A DNA stretch of 58,855 nucleotides from Sphaerobacteraceae bacterium (GCA_007695115.1 REEK01000121.1:1-58855); one strand, 5' to 3'; shown: positions 28,002 to 38,004, counted from the stretch's first letter. Numbers and translations are program-made. Notes: generated by a model from the letters alone, not told the origin.

Positions 28002-29948
28002 GTGGCAACAGAAACACGAACCTACACTAGCGCTGATATCCGCGTGCTCGAAGGCATCGAAGCGATTCGCACCCGGCCGGGAATGTATATCGGTTCGACT
28101 GGCTCGACCGGCTTGCATCACCTGATCTGGGAAGCGGTGGACAACGCCACTGATGAGGCGATCGCCGGATATGGCCAGAATATATGGGTGGAGATCGATC
28201 CCAAGGGGTGGGTCACTGTCCGGGATGAAGCACGGGGTATTCCGTTCGATCCGAAGAAGATCAACGGTAAGAGCCTGCCCGCCGCTACCGTGATTCTCAC
28301 TGTGCCGCACTCGGGCGGAAAGTTCGACCAGGGAGCCTACAAGACGGCTGGCGGACTGCATGGCGTTGGTGCGACGGTCATTAATGCGCTCTCCGAAGTT
28401 CTGGAATTGACGATCTGGCGTGATGGTCAGCAGTTCGTCCAGATTTTTAAGAAGGGCGTCCCGAGCAAGCATGTGATTTCGGAGTGCGACCCGAAGAAGA
28501 CGGGTACCCAGTTCCGGTGGAAATACGATCGAGAGATCTTCACCGAAACGATCGGGTACCAGCAGGAAGTCGTCGAGAGCCGGCTCCGGGCTGCCGCCTA
28601 TCTGAACCGGGGGATCTCGTTTCATCTCAACCTCTGGGACGATGACGCTGGCGAAATGGTTTCCCAGACGTTTCTCTCCGAGAACGGGTTGCCAGACTTC
28701 ATCGAAGAGTTGCGTCCCCGTGACCGAGACAGCGTGCCCGTGTTCAACACGGCGGTCAGTGCCACCGAGACACGAGATGACGTACTGGTGGAAGTTGCTA
28801 TCCAGCCGAACAAGGGCGAACGCACCCGGATCGTCTCGTTCGCCAACGGCGTCCGCACCATCGAGGGCGGTAGCCACGAGAGTGGTTTCCAGGCCGCGAT
28901 GACCAAGGTCCTCAACGATCAGGCGGTCAAGACCGGCATCACCAAAAAGCGCGAGTTCGATGGTGAGCTGATCCGTCAGGGTCTTGTTGCAGCGATCTCC
29001 GTGAAACTGCCGAATCCTCAGTTCGAGGGACAGACCAAGAACCGGCTGACCAATCCGGGGCTGGACAGTATCGTGCGCTCCGTGGTCAACGACGCGATGA
29101 CCACCTGGTGCGCTGCCAACGAACCCTCGGTCAAGGACTGGGTGCGTACCCTGGAACAGCGTCGCAAAGCCCGTGACGCCGCTAAAGCGGCCGCTCGCCT
29201 GGTGATGACCGGCAAGGGCAAGCGCAGCGGCACGATTATGGATGCGGGGATCTCCGAGAAATTCATCCCCTGCAACTCCAAGGAGCCATCCCGATCCGAG
29301 CTGTACATCGTTGAGGGTGACAGTGCCGGTGGTTCAGCCAGTCAGGGTCGCTATTCGGATTTTCAGGCGATTTTGAAGTTACGCGGCAAGCCGTTGAACG
29401 TTGCCCGGGCCAACATCGAGCGAATCGCCAAGAATGAAGAGATCCGGACCCTGCTGCAGGTGATCGGTACTGGCTCCCGACAGGCGTTCGATATCTCCCG
29501 CCTGCGGTTCCACAAACTCATCATCATGACTGACGCTGACGTTGACGGCATGCACATTCAGGCGCTGCTGTTGACGCTGTTCCATCAGGAGTTGCCGGAG
29601 CTGATCGATGCCGGGCACGTCTACATGGCGGTTCCCCCGCTCTACTCGGTCAAAACCAACGGTAAATCGACCTGGTTGCGTGATGATGAAACGCTCCGTA
29701 CCTGGCTGAAGAATCGCAAGAACGACAACTACGAGATCAAACGCTACAAGGGTCTCGGCGAGATGAACCCGCGCGAGCTTCGGGAGACGACGATGGACCC
29801 GGAGAAACGCCGGCTCAAGCAGGTGACCATCGAGGATACGATCATCGCAGACCGGATGGTTCAGGAGTTGATGGAAGACACCAATGCGGAGGGTCGCCGG
29901 ACGTTTCTGGCGCAGCGGGCTCGCAAGTACACCGAACTGGATGTGTAG
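28002..29948 (+). CDS. DNA topoisomerase subunit B (GyrB/ParE)
   Basis: 648 residues from GTG 28002. GHKL ATPase domain: VLEGIEAIRTRPGMYIGST, EAVDNATDEAIAG (Mg/ATP), GGLHGVGATVINAL; transducer NKGERTRIVSFANGV; Toprim metal sites YIVEGDSAGGSA and MTDADVDGMHIQALLL; C-terminal YKGLGEMNPREL. It makes the ATP-driven strand gate of a type II topoisomerase with the GyrA-like gene 9 bp downstream. The Toprim segment reads QGRYSDFQAILKLRGKPLNVARA rather than the usual gyrase wording, so a topo IV-like (ParE) role cannot be excluded; whether the genome has a second B subunit is unknown. Confidence 0.95.
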   Translation: MATETRTYTSADIRVLEGIEAIRTRPGMYIGSTGSTGLHHLIWEAVDNATDEAIAGYGQNIWVEIDPKGWVTVRDEARGIPFDPKKINGKSLPAATVILTVPHSGGKFDQGAYKTAGGLHGVGATVINALSEVLELTIWRDGQQFVQIFKKGVPSKHVISECDPKKTGTQFRWKYDREIFTETIGYQQEVVESRLRAAAYLNRGISFHLNLWDDDAGEMVSQTFLSENGLPDFIEELRPRDRDSVPVFNTAVSATETRDDVLVEVAIQPNKGERTRIVSFANGVRTIEGGSHESGFQAAMTKVLNDQAVKTGITKKREFDGELIRQGLVAAISVKLPNPQFEGQTKNRLTNPGLDSIVRSVVNDAMTTWCAANEPSVKDWVRTLEQRRKARDAAKAAARLVMTGKGKRSGTIMDAGISEKFIPCNSKEPSRSELYIVEGDSAGGSASQGRYSDFQAILKLRGKPLNVARANIERIAKNEEIRTLLQVIGTGSRQAFDISRLRFHKLIIMTDADVDGMHIQALLLTLFHQELPELIDAGHVYMAVPPLYSVKTNGKSTWLRDDETLRTWLKNRKNDNYEIKRYKGLGEMNPRELRETTMDPEKRRLKQVTIEDTIIADRMVQELMEDTNAEGRRTFLAQRARKYTELDV

Positions 29949-29957
29949 GGCGTATCG

Positions 29958-32426
29958 ATGTCGACATCTACTTCCAAGACCAACGGCCACAACGACGGGT
30001 TCGAGCAGGAAGATTTTTCCAGTCTGTTCGAAGACGCGTTTACCCAGTATGCACTGGCGGTCGTCACCAGCCGGGCTCTCCCGGATGCCCGTGATGGCCT
30101 GAAACCGGTCCAGCGCCGGATTCTCTACTGCATGTTCGATAACGGCTATCGAACGACTCGTTCGACTGTCAAGAGCGCGTCGGTTGTCGGTGATGTGTTG
30201 AAGCATTACCACCCGCACGGCGACAGTGCGGTCTACGATGCTGCCGTCCGGCTGGCTCAGCCGTTTTCCATGCGCTATCCGATGATCGAGGGTCAGGGAA
30301 ACTTCGGCTCCATCGACGGAGATACCGCCGCCGCCTACCGGTATACCGAGATGCGCCTGTCCGCGATCGGTGAGCTTCTCCTTCGGGACATCGAGCAGGA
30401 AACGGTCGAGTTTCATCAGACGTATCTGCAGGATCCAAAAGTTCTCGAGCCGACCTATGTCCCTGCACGGATTCCGCCGGTCTGTAACCCGGCATCGGGA
30501 ATTGCAGTGGGACTATCCACGGAGATCCCGCCGCACAATCTGACGGAAGCGTCCGAGGCAGCAATCGCGCTGCTGGACAATCCGGAGATGGATGTTGACG
30601 CCCTGATGACGATCCTGAAGGGCCCCGATTTCCCCTCCGGTGGTCGGGTGATCGGCACAGACGGAATCCGGTCGTATTTCGAGACCGGCAAGGGCCGTAT
30701 TGTGATTCGTGGTGAAGTTCGGCTCGAAGAGGAACTCCGCCAGAAGAACCTGGTTATCACCGAGGTGCCACCGGTGTCCCGTGCCCGACTCGTGAAGTCG
30801 ATGATCAACGCCGTCAACGATGGCAAGGTCTCGGGGGTCACTGACATCCGGAACGAATCCGACGAAGAAAAAGGCACCCGGGTGGTGATCGAGCTCGAAC
30901 GCGGTGCCACGCCGGAAGTGGTTCTCAACAAGCTCTACCGATTCAGCGATCTCGAGACGGCCATCACGGTCAATATGGTGTACCTGTTTGGTGATCCCGG
31001 CCAGCCGGCCCGCCAGCCCCGCCAGACCGGGATGATCGATCTGCTGAACTACTGGAATCGCCATCAACTGGATGTAATCACCCGCCGGTCTCAGTATCAG
31101 CTCCGCAAAGCGCAGGAGCGATTGCACGTCGTCGAAGGTCTGATTATCGGTGCGGCGAACGCCGATGAGATCGTCAAGATCTTCCAGGCCGCCCGTGACC
31201 GGAATGTGGCAAAAGAAGAGATCCGCACGAAGTACGACCTCAGCGAGATTCAGGCAGACGTCATCGCCAACATGACGCTGGCGCAGGTGACGAGGCTGGA
31301 TGCCAGCAAGTATGACGACGAGAAGCAGACGCTGATCGAGCGAATTGCCTGGCTGGAAGACCTTCTCGCGAGTGAACCGAAGAAGATTCAGCTGCTGAAA
31401 GACGAACTGCGCGAGATCATCAACGAACACGGTGATCAGCGCCGGACGGTGATTGCCCATGCCGACGAGGGCGGCGAGGTTCTTCAACTGGAGAATCTGG
31501 TGGAAGAGCAGCCGATCCTCCTGCTGGTATCGGAGAACGATCGCGTCAAGGCGGTCGCCGCTAACGCGTTCAAACGTTCCCGGCCGGGTAGCAAGAACGC
31601 CCGGAGAGAAGATGCCCTCAGCCGGATTGTTCCCGCGGTGACGACTGACTACCTGCTGGCGTTGACCCGCGGCGGTCGAGTCTATCTGGCGCGGGGACAT
31701 GAGATCCCGCTCGGGACCCGGGGGTCCAGCGGCGAGTCTCCGTCAAAACTGTTCGGTCTCAAACCAGATGAAGTGCTTGTGGATGTGGCGCCGGTTCAGG
31801 AGCTGGACGAAACCTGCTGGTTACTCTGGATTACCGAGCGCGGCCGGGCCAAGAAGACTTCGCTGGTGGATTACCAGTCGGTCAACGCGGCCGGATTGAA
31901 CGATGTGAAGCTGCAGAGTGGTGATCGGATCGCCAGAACGTTGCTCATACCGGCATCATCGGCTGACCACGAGATTCTGTTGACCAGTAAGAACGGGCAG
32001 GCACTTCGGTTCAGTCACAGCGAGATCAGAGCGACTGGCCGGGATGGTCAGGGCGTCAACGCGATGTCGCTGAAGAACGATGATGTGATCGTGAGCGCAT
32101 CGCTCATCGACCCCCGATCCAGCACCGACGTTGTTGTGGCGACGAGCGATGCAATGATCAAGCGGTCCGCCCTCGACGAGTATCCGCTCCGGAAACGTGG
32201 TGGCGCTGGTGTGGCAGCGATCGGTCTGATCGACACAGATACGATCGTTGGGGCCATGGCGCTGGGTGAATCGAACGATCTTGTGGCGTCGTGTGCCAGC
32301 GGCCAGAGCCGGCAGGTGCCGGTCTCCGAGCTGCGGCAGCAGAATCGGGTCAGCAAGGGCGTGCGCCTGTTCGAATTGACCGATGAGGATCGCCTGACGG
32401 TACTGAGCGTGGCACCGAATTCCTGA
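29958..32426 (+). CDS. DNA topoisomerase subunit A (GyrA/ParC)
   Basis: 822 residues. Catalytic tyrosine Y129 in AAAYRYTEMRLS, quinolone pocket HYHPHGDSAVYDA (S90, D94), coiled-coil tower in the centre, then a C-terminal beta-pinwheel of about 300 residues (LLALTRGGRVYLARGHEIP, ILLTSKNGQALRFSHSEIRA, LVASCASGQSRQVP). It cleaves and rejoins DNA together with the B subunit encoded 9 bp upstream. The gyrase-specific QRRGGKG box is not evident in the pinwheel (nearest is KRGGAGV), so it may be a topoisomerase IV-type enzyme. It ends the operon. Confidence 0.95.
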   Translation: MSTSTSKTNGHNDGFEQEDFSSLFEDAFTQYALAVVTSRALPDARDGLKPVQRRILYCMFDNGYRTTRSTVKSASVVGDVLKHYHPHGDSAVYDAAVRLAQPFSMRYPMIEGQGNFGSIDGDTAAAYRYTEMRLSAIGELLLRDIEQETVEFHQTYLQDPKVLEPTYVPARIPPVCNPASGIAVGLSTEIPPHNLTEASEAAIALLDNPEMDVDALMTILKGPDFPSGGRVIGTDGIRSYFETGKGRIVIRGEVRLEEELRQKNLVITEVPPVSRARLVKSMINAVNDGKVSGVTDIRNESDEEKGTRVVIELERGATPEVVLNKLYRFSDLETAITVNMVYLFGDPGQPARQPRQTGMIDLLNYWNRHQLDVITRRSQYQLRKAQERLHVVEGLIIGAANADEIVKIFQAARDRNVAKEEIRTKYDLSEIQADVIANMTLAQVTRLDASKYDDEKQTLIERIAWLEDLLASEPKKIQLLKDELREIINEHGDQRRTVIAHADEGGEVLQLENLVEEQPILLLVSENDRVKAVAANAFKRSRPGSKNARREDALSRIVPAVTTDYLLALTRGGRVYLARGHEIPLGTRGSSGESPSKLFGLKPDEVLVDVAPVQELDETCWLLWITERGRAKKTSLVDYQSVNAAGLNDVKLQSGDRIARTLLIPASSADHEILLTSKNGQALRFSHSEIRATGRDGQGVNAMSLKNDDVIVSASLIDPRSSTDVVVATSDAMIKRSALDEYPLRKRGGAGVAAIGLIDTDTIVGAMALGESNDLVASCASGQSRQVPVSELRQQNRVSKGVRLFELTDEDRLTVLSVAPNS

Positions 32427-32626
32427 ACCAGGCTCCATTTTTGCTGTCGGTAGCTGGGCAGCGGAGCCTGCACTGAGCCTGCCGAACGTGTCTGCCCCGG
32501 ATCCACCGAATCGTTCGCCACGGGTCCGATAGCTGTTCAGGGCCACACGGAGAGCCTGCCCTGAGCGAAGCCGAACGGGTGGCCGCCTACCGGCTGTCAT
32601 CTCTAATTTGGCATGCGCCTGCCTGG
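32427..32626. other. Intergenic region with repeat copy A
   Basis: About 200 bp with no gene between convergent topoisomerase and kinase-like genes. It holds one copy of a dispersed repeat at 32545-32592, and a related, decayed block near 32463-32490 (GAGCCTGCACTGAGCCTGCC). Confidence 0.5.
32545..32592. repeat. Dispersed repeat, copy A
   Basis: 48-bp element: ACACGGAGAGCCTGCC (32545-32560), then CTGAGCGAAGCCGAACGGGT and GGCCGCCTACCG. Nearly identical to copy B at 36645-36693, about 85-90% over 48 bases by eye. Both copies lie between genes, both beside convergent ends. Confidence 0.75.
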
Positions 32627-33511
32627 TCAGGAGAGGTGAGCCAGAGCTCGCCAGTCTGCCGTTTTCTGCACGATGCGGTCTCGGAGTCGCAGTGGGTTGG
32701 CGACAGGTAGCTGATCGAGGATCGGACCAAGATCTTCCAGCATCCATTGGCCAGCCCAGACCATGAATGGCGCGAGGTCTTCAACTGATCCAGCGTTTCT
32801 CTGATACCCCTGCATAAACGCCCTCGTGAACAACCCGAGCGTCATTCGACGGGCCCCATGTTCAGCGATGAACAACGGCGCAGAGACCTGCAGAATGGTG
32901 AGGGCTCGAGCGACGTCTGCTCGCGGGTCGCCGACGGAGCTGTTGGTCCAGTCGAGAACTCCGACGATTCGTCCACCTTGAGCAACCAGGTTGAACGGGT
33001 GAAAATCGAGGTGGAGTAACGATCCAGCACGGACTGAGAGCCGGGTGAGACTTGCTACCAGCGCAGGGTCGTTGCGGGCACCCCGGGCGATCCAGTTGTC
33101 GCTGCCCGGAATTACTGGATCCGGGATAGCATGAATCTTTGCCAGACAATTCCCGGCCTGTGCACCAAGTCGGCGAGCCAGGTGAGGCTTCTGGAGCAAT
33201 ACGTCACCGACTGACTCTCCGGCCATCCACTCGATGGCCATCGTCGGTCGCCGTCCATCGATCATGGCAGTGCTGACGATGGCTGGTGCTGGAACTCCGG
33301 CGGAGCGCACCAGATCCATCGAGCGGTGCTCGATTTCCATCACCGAGGTCTGTTCTTCCCGCAGTACACGAATCGCGAGTAACCGACCATCGTGCCTCAC
33401 TTGCCAGACACTGGCGTCCGTTGCACGTGTTTCGGCCGAAACGAGTTCGGCCGACGGTAGCCCTAGCACGTCCAATGCTGAGTGGAGAAGACCATCGTTA
33501 CCGGACTCCAC
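32627..33511 (-). CDS. Aminoglycoside phosphotransferase-family (APH) kinase-like protein
   Basis: 294 residues from GTG at 33511, preceded by a G-rich ribosome site. Protein-kinase-like fold: beta-lobe with Lys-equivalent LLAIRVLREE, hinge MAIEWMAGES, catalytic loop LLHLDFHPFNLVAQ (Asp and Asn) and metal site GVLDWTNSSVGDPRADVARA. These are the APH/choline-kinase motifs, for ATP-dependent phosphorylation of small molecules; substrate unknown. It follows the phosphatase gene by 18 bp on the same strand, so the kinase-like and phosphatase genes may form an operon. Confidence 0.85.
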   Translation of the reverse strand: MESGNDGLLHSALDVLGLPSAELVSAETRATDASVWQVRHDGRLLAIRVLREEQTSVMEIEHRSMDLVRSAGVPAPAIVSTAMIDGRRPTMAIEWMAGESVGDVLLQKPHLARRLGAQAGNCLAKIHAIPDPVIPGSDNWIARGARNDPALVASLTRLSVRAGSLLHLDFHPFNLVAQGGRIVGVLDWTNSSVGDPRADVARALTILQVSAPLFIAEHGARRMTLGLFTRAFMQGYQRNAGSVEDLAPFMVWAGQWMLEDLGPILDQLPVANPLRLRDRIVQKTADWRALAHLS

Positions 33512-33529
33512 GTAATGATCCCCCCGGCG

Positions 33530-34312
33530 TCAGATCGAGCGAGGCTGCGTCAGTACCTGCCGCAGGTGATTCATCGTCGAGACATCGACACCGATGGCCT
33601 GCATGTAGCCACAGGCGCTGCCGTACTCCTGGTCGATGTGTGCCAGCGCATCCCGCATGAAATCGGCCGGCGAGATCAGGAAGTTGCGCCGGTAGAAATC
33701 CCAGTCGTTTCCGCGCGCCAGAATGTGTGCCTGCTGAAAGTTGATGAACTCTTCGGACTCCATGCTTTTCTGGCTGAGTGCGTAGTCGTAGACGATAGTG
33801 TCGTCCGGAACGCCGGCCACACGGAGCAGCAGGGCGATGATTATTCCTGTACGATCTTTCCCGGCTGTGCAGCGTACCAGTGCCGGGAAGGCGTTCGGTT
33901 CGGCCAGAATGCCGATCGTCTCCGCAACTTCACTCTGTGCGGTATCGATCATTGCTCGATAGATATCCGGGAGCAGGTAGTTGTTGGCCTTGCGAGCTGC
34001 CTCGATATCGTCGGTTAGCAGCGAGACGTTGTGATAACTTGCGGTACCCGTCTCGGAGATGAGTGGGGGCTGGGGGTCATTGGTTATCTCGCTAGGCCGT
34101 CGAAGATCCACGATGGTGCGCAGCCCGATCCTTTGCAGCGGATTGGACTGGTCCGGGTTCAGCCCGTTCATCGTGCCACTGCGTAGCAGGGTTCCCCAGC
34201 GGGTCAGGGCCCCGTTGCCTGCAGGGTAGCCGCCGGTATCGCGGAGATTGGTGACGCCTGGCAGATTGATGACACGGCTCTCGTTGACGCTTCGTGTTGA
34301 CTGCAGACCCAA
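33530..34312 (-). CDS. Tyrosine-type phosphatase (PTP family)
   Basis: 260 residues from TTG at 34312, chosen because a perfect AAGGAGG lies 8 bp upstream. Upstream in-frame starts (GTG 34336, GTG 34363) have no such site, so the protein may be up to 277 residues. N-terminal LPGVTNLRDTGGYPAGNG and TIVDLRRPSEI match the Tyr/Ser phosphatase family of bacterial type. The signature P-loop is VRCTAGKDRTG (C148, R154; CX5R). It dephosphorylates proteins or phosphoinositides in the cytoplasm; no secretion signal is evident, so it is unlikely to be an effector. Confidence 0.87.
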   Translation of the reverse strand: MGLQSTRSVNESRVINLPGVTNLRDTGGYPAGNGALTRWGTLLRSGTMNGLNPDQSNPLQRIGLRTIVDLRRPSEITNDPQPPLISETGTASYHNVSLLTDDIEAARKANNYLLPDIYRAMIDTAQSEVAETIGILAEPNAFPALVRCTAGKDRTGIIIALLLRVAGVPDDTIVYDYALSQKSMESEEFINFQQAHILARGNDWDFYRRNFLISPADFMRDALAHIDQEYGSACGYMQAIGVDVSTMNHLRQVLTQPRSI

Positions 34313-34483
34313 ATTGAATGCCTCCTTGATAAACACGCTCTGGAATGAATCTCTGCGTTCCACTTGATATGTCAGTATACGGAACTGAGACGAATGGCAT
34401 GTTACTACGCTGTTGGGTCATGCGAAAAGCCGTAAGATGGGGCCACGACGCCAGATCGACGCGCGAGGGGATGACGCACAACG

Positions 34484-35296
34484 GTGATTGACTGGTTTCT
34501 GGAACTCGGCCCTGTCTGGCAAGCGGTTCTGGCAGGAGCCTTTACCTGGGTAACGACGATCATCGCGGCGGCATCGGTATTTCTGACCCGATCGATCTCG
34601 CGAACCTTGCTGGATATGATGCTCGGCTTTGCCGCCGGGGTGATGATCGCAGTGGCGGTGTTCTCGTTGCTGGTTCCGGCAATCGAACTCTCCGACGATT
34701 CCGGGTTCCCTCCCTGGGTGGTTGCTGCTGGCGGCGTGTTGATCGGGGCCGGGTTCCTCCGGGTGATCGACGGGCTACTGCCTCACCTGGCACCGAGCAG
34801 ACCACCGGAAGAAGCTGAGGGGCCGGCGACAACCTGGCGCCGGGCAACGCTTCTGGTCTCGGCAATTACGATTCACAACATCCCCGAAGGCCTGGCAATC
34901 GGGATCGCCTTTGGCGCTGCTGCGGCTCACGGAGCTGAGGGAGCGTTAGCGGCGGCTGTGGTGCTGACGATCGGCATCAGCCTGCAGAATATGCCGGAAG
35001 CACTTGCGGTAGCCATGCCGCTGCGACGCGATGGATTCTCCAGACTGAAATCGTTCTGGTATGGGCAGTTGCCGGCATCGGTTGAGCCACCGGCCGCGCT
35101 GATCGGGGCCGCGGCGGTCGTGTTCATCGAGCCGATTCTGCCGTTTGCCCTGGCCTTCGCCGCCGGAGCGATGCTTTACGTGGTTATCGAGGAACTCATC
35201 CCGGAATCACAGCGAGCTGGCGATACCGACCGGGTAACGCTGGCGACGATTGTCGGCTTCGTCGTCATGATGTCGCTCGATGTTGCGCTCGGTTAG
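34484..35296 (+). CDS. ZIP-family metal transporter
   Basis: 270 residues from GTG at 34484, about eight TM helices. TM4 has the metal-binding motif HNIPEGLAIGIAF, TM5 has QNMPEALAVAMPL, and the later helix has VIEELIPES. This is the ZIP (ZupT-like) arrangement importing Zn2+, Fe2+ or other divalent metals. The variable loop at about 105-120 is Pro/Glu-rich with no His tract. No Fur/Zur box recognised upstream. It diverges from the phosphatase gene. Confidence 0.9.
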   Translation: MIDWFLELGPVWQAVLAGAFTWVTTIIAAASVFLTRSISRTLLDMMLGFAAGVMIAVAVFSLLVPAIELSDDSGFPPWVVAAGGVLIGAGFLRVIDGLLPHLAPSRPPEEAEGPATTWRRATLLVSAITIHNIPEGLAIGIAFGAAAAHGAEGALAAAVVLTIGISLQNMPEALAVAMPLRRDGFSRLKSFWYGQLPASVEPPAALIGAAAVVFIEPILPFALAFAAGAMLYVVIEELIPESQRAGDTDRVTLATIVGFVVMMSLDVALG

Positions 35297-35305
35297 CTGG
35301 CTGAA

Positions 35306-35333
35306 TTGACGGCGCCCGCTGGTCGGCTACAAT
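35306..35333 (+). promoter_or_regulatory. Promoter of the D-threonine aldolase-like gene
   Basis: TTGACG (35306-35311), 16-bp spacer, TACAAT (35328-35333), 68 bp before the ATG at 35402. It begins just after the ZIP gene stop. Confidence 0.6.
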
Positions 35334-35401
35334 CGTCGAGGCGAACTGAATGCGCAAACGATTGACACGTTTTGATAAATCGATAGAGCGAAGGGAACAC
35401 C

Positions 35402-36511
35402 ATGTTCGGGGCAGATCTAATCGGACGGGCGATGTCGGAAGTCGACACCCCGGGACTGGTCATCGATGCCGACGCGATGGAGAAGAACATCGCAGATATG
35501 GCGGAGTACATTTCTTCGGTTCCAGCGGGATTGCGTCCGCATGCAAAGACCCACAAGTCGCCGATCGTGGCCCTGAAACAGATCGAAGCGGGAGCAATTG
35601 GCTCGACCTGCGCCAAACTGGGAGAGGCTGAAGCGCTCCAGCGAGGCGGTGTGCGAGATATTCTGATCGCAAACCAGATTGTGGGGCATCGCAAGATCGC
35701 CCGGCTGGTCGGGATGGCTCGCCATTGCGATATCGCTGTGGCGGTCGATACCGAGGAGAATGCCCGGCAGATCTCTGAGGCTGCGATCGCGGCGGGATCG
35801 AGCGTCCGGGTACTGGTTGAAGTGAACGTGGGCATGGATCGATGCGGAGTCGAAGCCGGAGAGGACGCGATTGCGCTCGTCAAGAAGGTCTCCAGTATGC
35901 CGGGACTCCGGTTCTTTGGTTTCCAGGCCTATGAGGGCCACCTGGTGATGTACGGAACGCGCAGCCAGCGTGAGGAAGCGGTCAAGAGCGCATTCGCTCC
36001 ATTGATCGAGACCCGCAAGCAGCTGGAATCATCAGGCATCGAGGTGCCGGTGATCAGTGGTGGCGGCACGGGAACGTTCGACATCACCTCGCAGATCGAG
36101 GGCGTCGATGAGGTCCAGGCCGGTTCCTATGTGTTCATGGACGCCAAGTACGGCACGGTGGATGGTCCGGATGCGCGCTTCAACCCGGCGATTTACCTCT
36201 GGGCGACCGTGGTGAGTCGACCGGTACCGGATCGGGCAGTACTTGATATCGGACTGAAGACGGCCACGCCAGAGATGGGCCTGCCGAAGTTCCTCGATAT
36301 CGAGGGTACCGAGATCACCGCGCTCTCGGAAGAGCACGCCAAGGTGACGCTGACCAGCGAGGATGCCCGCCAGCTCGCCGTCGGAGACAAGGTCCGTATT
36401 CAGCCGGGCCACGTCTGCACCACTGTCAACCTGCACGACAACTATGTGGTGGCTCGCAACGGCGTGGTCGAGGCGGTCTGGGAAGTTGCCGGACGAGGTC
36501 GATCCCAGTAG
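35402..36511 (+). CDS. D-threonine aldolase / D-serine dehydratase-like PLP enzyme
   Basis: 369 residues. Fold type III (alanine racemase-like) barrel. TPGLVIDADAMEKNI leads to LRPHAKTHKSP (PLP Lys in HAKTHK), then LVEVNVGMDRCGV and VISGGGTGTFD (phosphate site). The C-terminal domain has the metal-binding PGHVCTTVNLHD (HxC) that marks D-threonine aldolase and D-serine dehydratase (DSD1). The enzyme needs PLP and a divalent metal, and cleaves or dehydrates a D-3-hydroxyamino acid. The exact substrate is uncertain. A strong terminator follows. Confidence 0.88.
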   Translation: MFGADLIGRAMSEVDTPGLVIDADAMEKNIADMAEYISSVPAGLRPHAKTHKSPIVALKQIEAGAIGSTCAKLGEAEALQRGGVRDILIANQIVGHRKIARLVGMARHCDIAVAVDTEENARQISEAAIAAGSSVRVLVEVNVGMDRCGVEAGEDAIALVKKVSSMPGLRFFGFQAYEGHLVMYGTRSQREEAVKSAFAPLIETRKQLESSGIEVPVISGGGTGTFDITSQIEGVDEVQAGSYVFMDAKYGTVDGPDARFNPAIYLWATVVSRPVPDRAVLDIGLKTATPEMGLPKFLDIEGTEITALSEEHAKVTLTSEDARQLAVGDKVRIQPGHVCTTVNLHDNYVVARNGVVEAVWEVAGRGRSQ

Positions 36512-36538
36512 AGATTCCCCCAGCAATAGTCACAAACC

Positions 36539-36578
36539 AGCCCCTTCTCCGGTTTGCCGGGAGGGGGCTTCCTTTTTT
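36539..36578 (+). terminator. Strong intrinsic terminator after the D-threonine aldolase-like gene
   Basis: GC-rich hairpin: AGCCCC...CCGG, TTTG loop, CCGGGAGGGGGCT, followed by TTCCTTTTTT. The stem has one mismatch region. The T run is on the plus strand. Confidence 0.85.
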
Positions 36579-36644
36579 CTGCTGCGTGTTGTGCTGGTCG
36601 ATCGGGCAGCCACGCCCACCAGAGAGGTTCGCAGGACGGGGCGG

Positions 36645-36693
36645 ACACGGACAGCCTGCCCTGCGCGAAACCGAACGGGTCGCCGGTCTACCG
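36645..36693. repeat. Dispersed repeat, copy B
   Basis: ACACGGACAGCCTGCC, then CTGCGCGAAACCGAACGGGT and CGCCGGTCTACCG. Same unit as copy A at 32545-32592, with about six differences. It lies just before the hemA stop, on the convergent boundary. Confidence 0.75.
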
Positions 36694-36694
36694 A

Positions 36695-38004
36695 TCAATA
36701 CTCATCTGAACGAGTCTGGTTGTACGGGATGTCGAAGAGCTTGCTGATCATGCTGGCGTGATCGTCCGATTCACCGGCTGATTTCAGGCGAGTAACCGGC
36801 TTGTGCAGCATTTTCTGGGTAATCCCGTAGGCCATCGCCCTGACTACCTCTTTGTCACGCTCATCGAGATGACTCAGCCGGCGTAGCGCTTTCTCGAGCT
36901 CGGTATGCTGAATGCTCGATGCCTGGCTGTAGAGGTCGGAGATCACCGGAGCAAGTCTCCGGCTGCTGAACCAGGTGCAGAATTCCTGCAACTCCTCGTC
37001 GATGATCGCTTCAACCTTCGGAATTTCTGCACGACGCTGCTCGATACCGCGCGTTTGCACGGCGTGAAGGGCATCGATGTCGAAGAGTTGAACATGTGGA
37101 AGCGAATCAACCTGTGGATCAACATTTCGCGGAACCGAAATATCGATGATCAGTGTCGGGGTCGAGTCATAGCAGTTCGTCGGGCGAAGATGGTCGAGGG
37201 TCAGGACGTAGTCCTCGGAGCCTGTTGCCGTGATCACGATGTCGGCTGAACGGACCGCACTCTCCAGTTGTGACCACGGGATGGCCTGGCCACCGATCTC
37301 ACTGGCGGTAATCTGCGCTCGTTCCATGGTGCGGTTGCAGACATCGATCGATCCGACGCCATTGGCGTAGAGGTTCCGGGCGACGAGGCATCCCATCTCG
37401 CCGAGTCCGACAGTTACGGCTCGCTTGTCGCTCAGGTTTCCAACGGTATCCTGAGCGAGCTTGACGGCCGCATGACTGATCGATCCAGCTCCACGGCTGA
37501 TGCCGGTGCGGGAGCGGGCACGCTTTCCGGTGGCCAGTGCCCGCTGAAACATGCGCTCCAGAATCGGCCCGCTGGTCTCCTGCTCGTGTGCCTCGAGCAT
37601 GGCATCCCGAACCTGCCCCAGAATCTGTGGCTCACCGAGGATGGCGGAATCAAGTCCACTGGCAACCCGGAACAGGTGGCGAATGGAGTCGTCATCGGTC
37701 TGACACCTCGATGCGGTCGCCAGTTCACGGGGATCAACGTCTCCGTGACGAGCCACCGTCTCGTTGAGATGCCTCATTGTCTGCAGGCCGTGATGCTCCA
37801 GAAGCAGGTAGAGCTCGGTACGGTTGCAGGTGGTGATGCTGACCGCCTCGGATGCGATCTGCTTGAGGTCACGGAGCAATGCGGCGCGCTGCTCGTCGCC
37901 GAACGCGAGTTGCTCCCGGATCTCGACGGGTGCGTGATGGTGGGACACACTGAACAGAGCCAGTGTCCCGGTGCTGGAAGGGAGAGTTCCGTTTGTGTCG
38001 CTCA
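36695..38004 (-). CDS. hemA: Glutamyl-tRNA reductase
   Basis: 435-436 residues from ATG 38004; GTG at 38035 would add ten residues and cannot be excluded. FSVSHHHAPVEIREQL and catalytic Cys in ITTCNRTELY; FRVASGLDSAILGEPQILGQV; NADPH domain TVGLGEMGCLVARNLYANG; late helix dimer LSHLDERDKEVVRAMAYGI. It reduces glutamyl-tRNA(Glu) to glutamate-1-semialdehyde, the first step of the C5 haem pathway. It is the last gene of the hemC-hemD-hemB-hemL-hemA operon here, downstream of hemL by about 79 bp. Confidence 0.95.
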
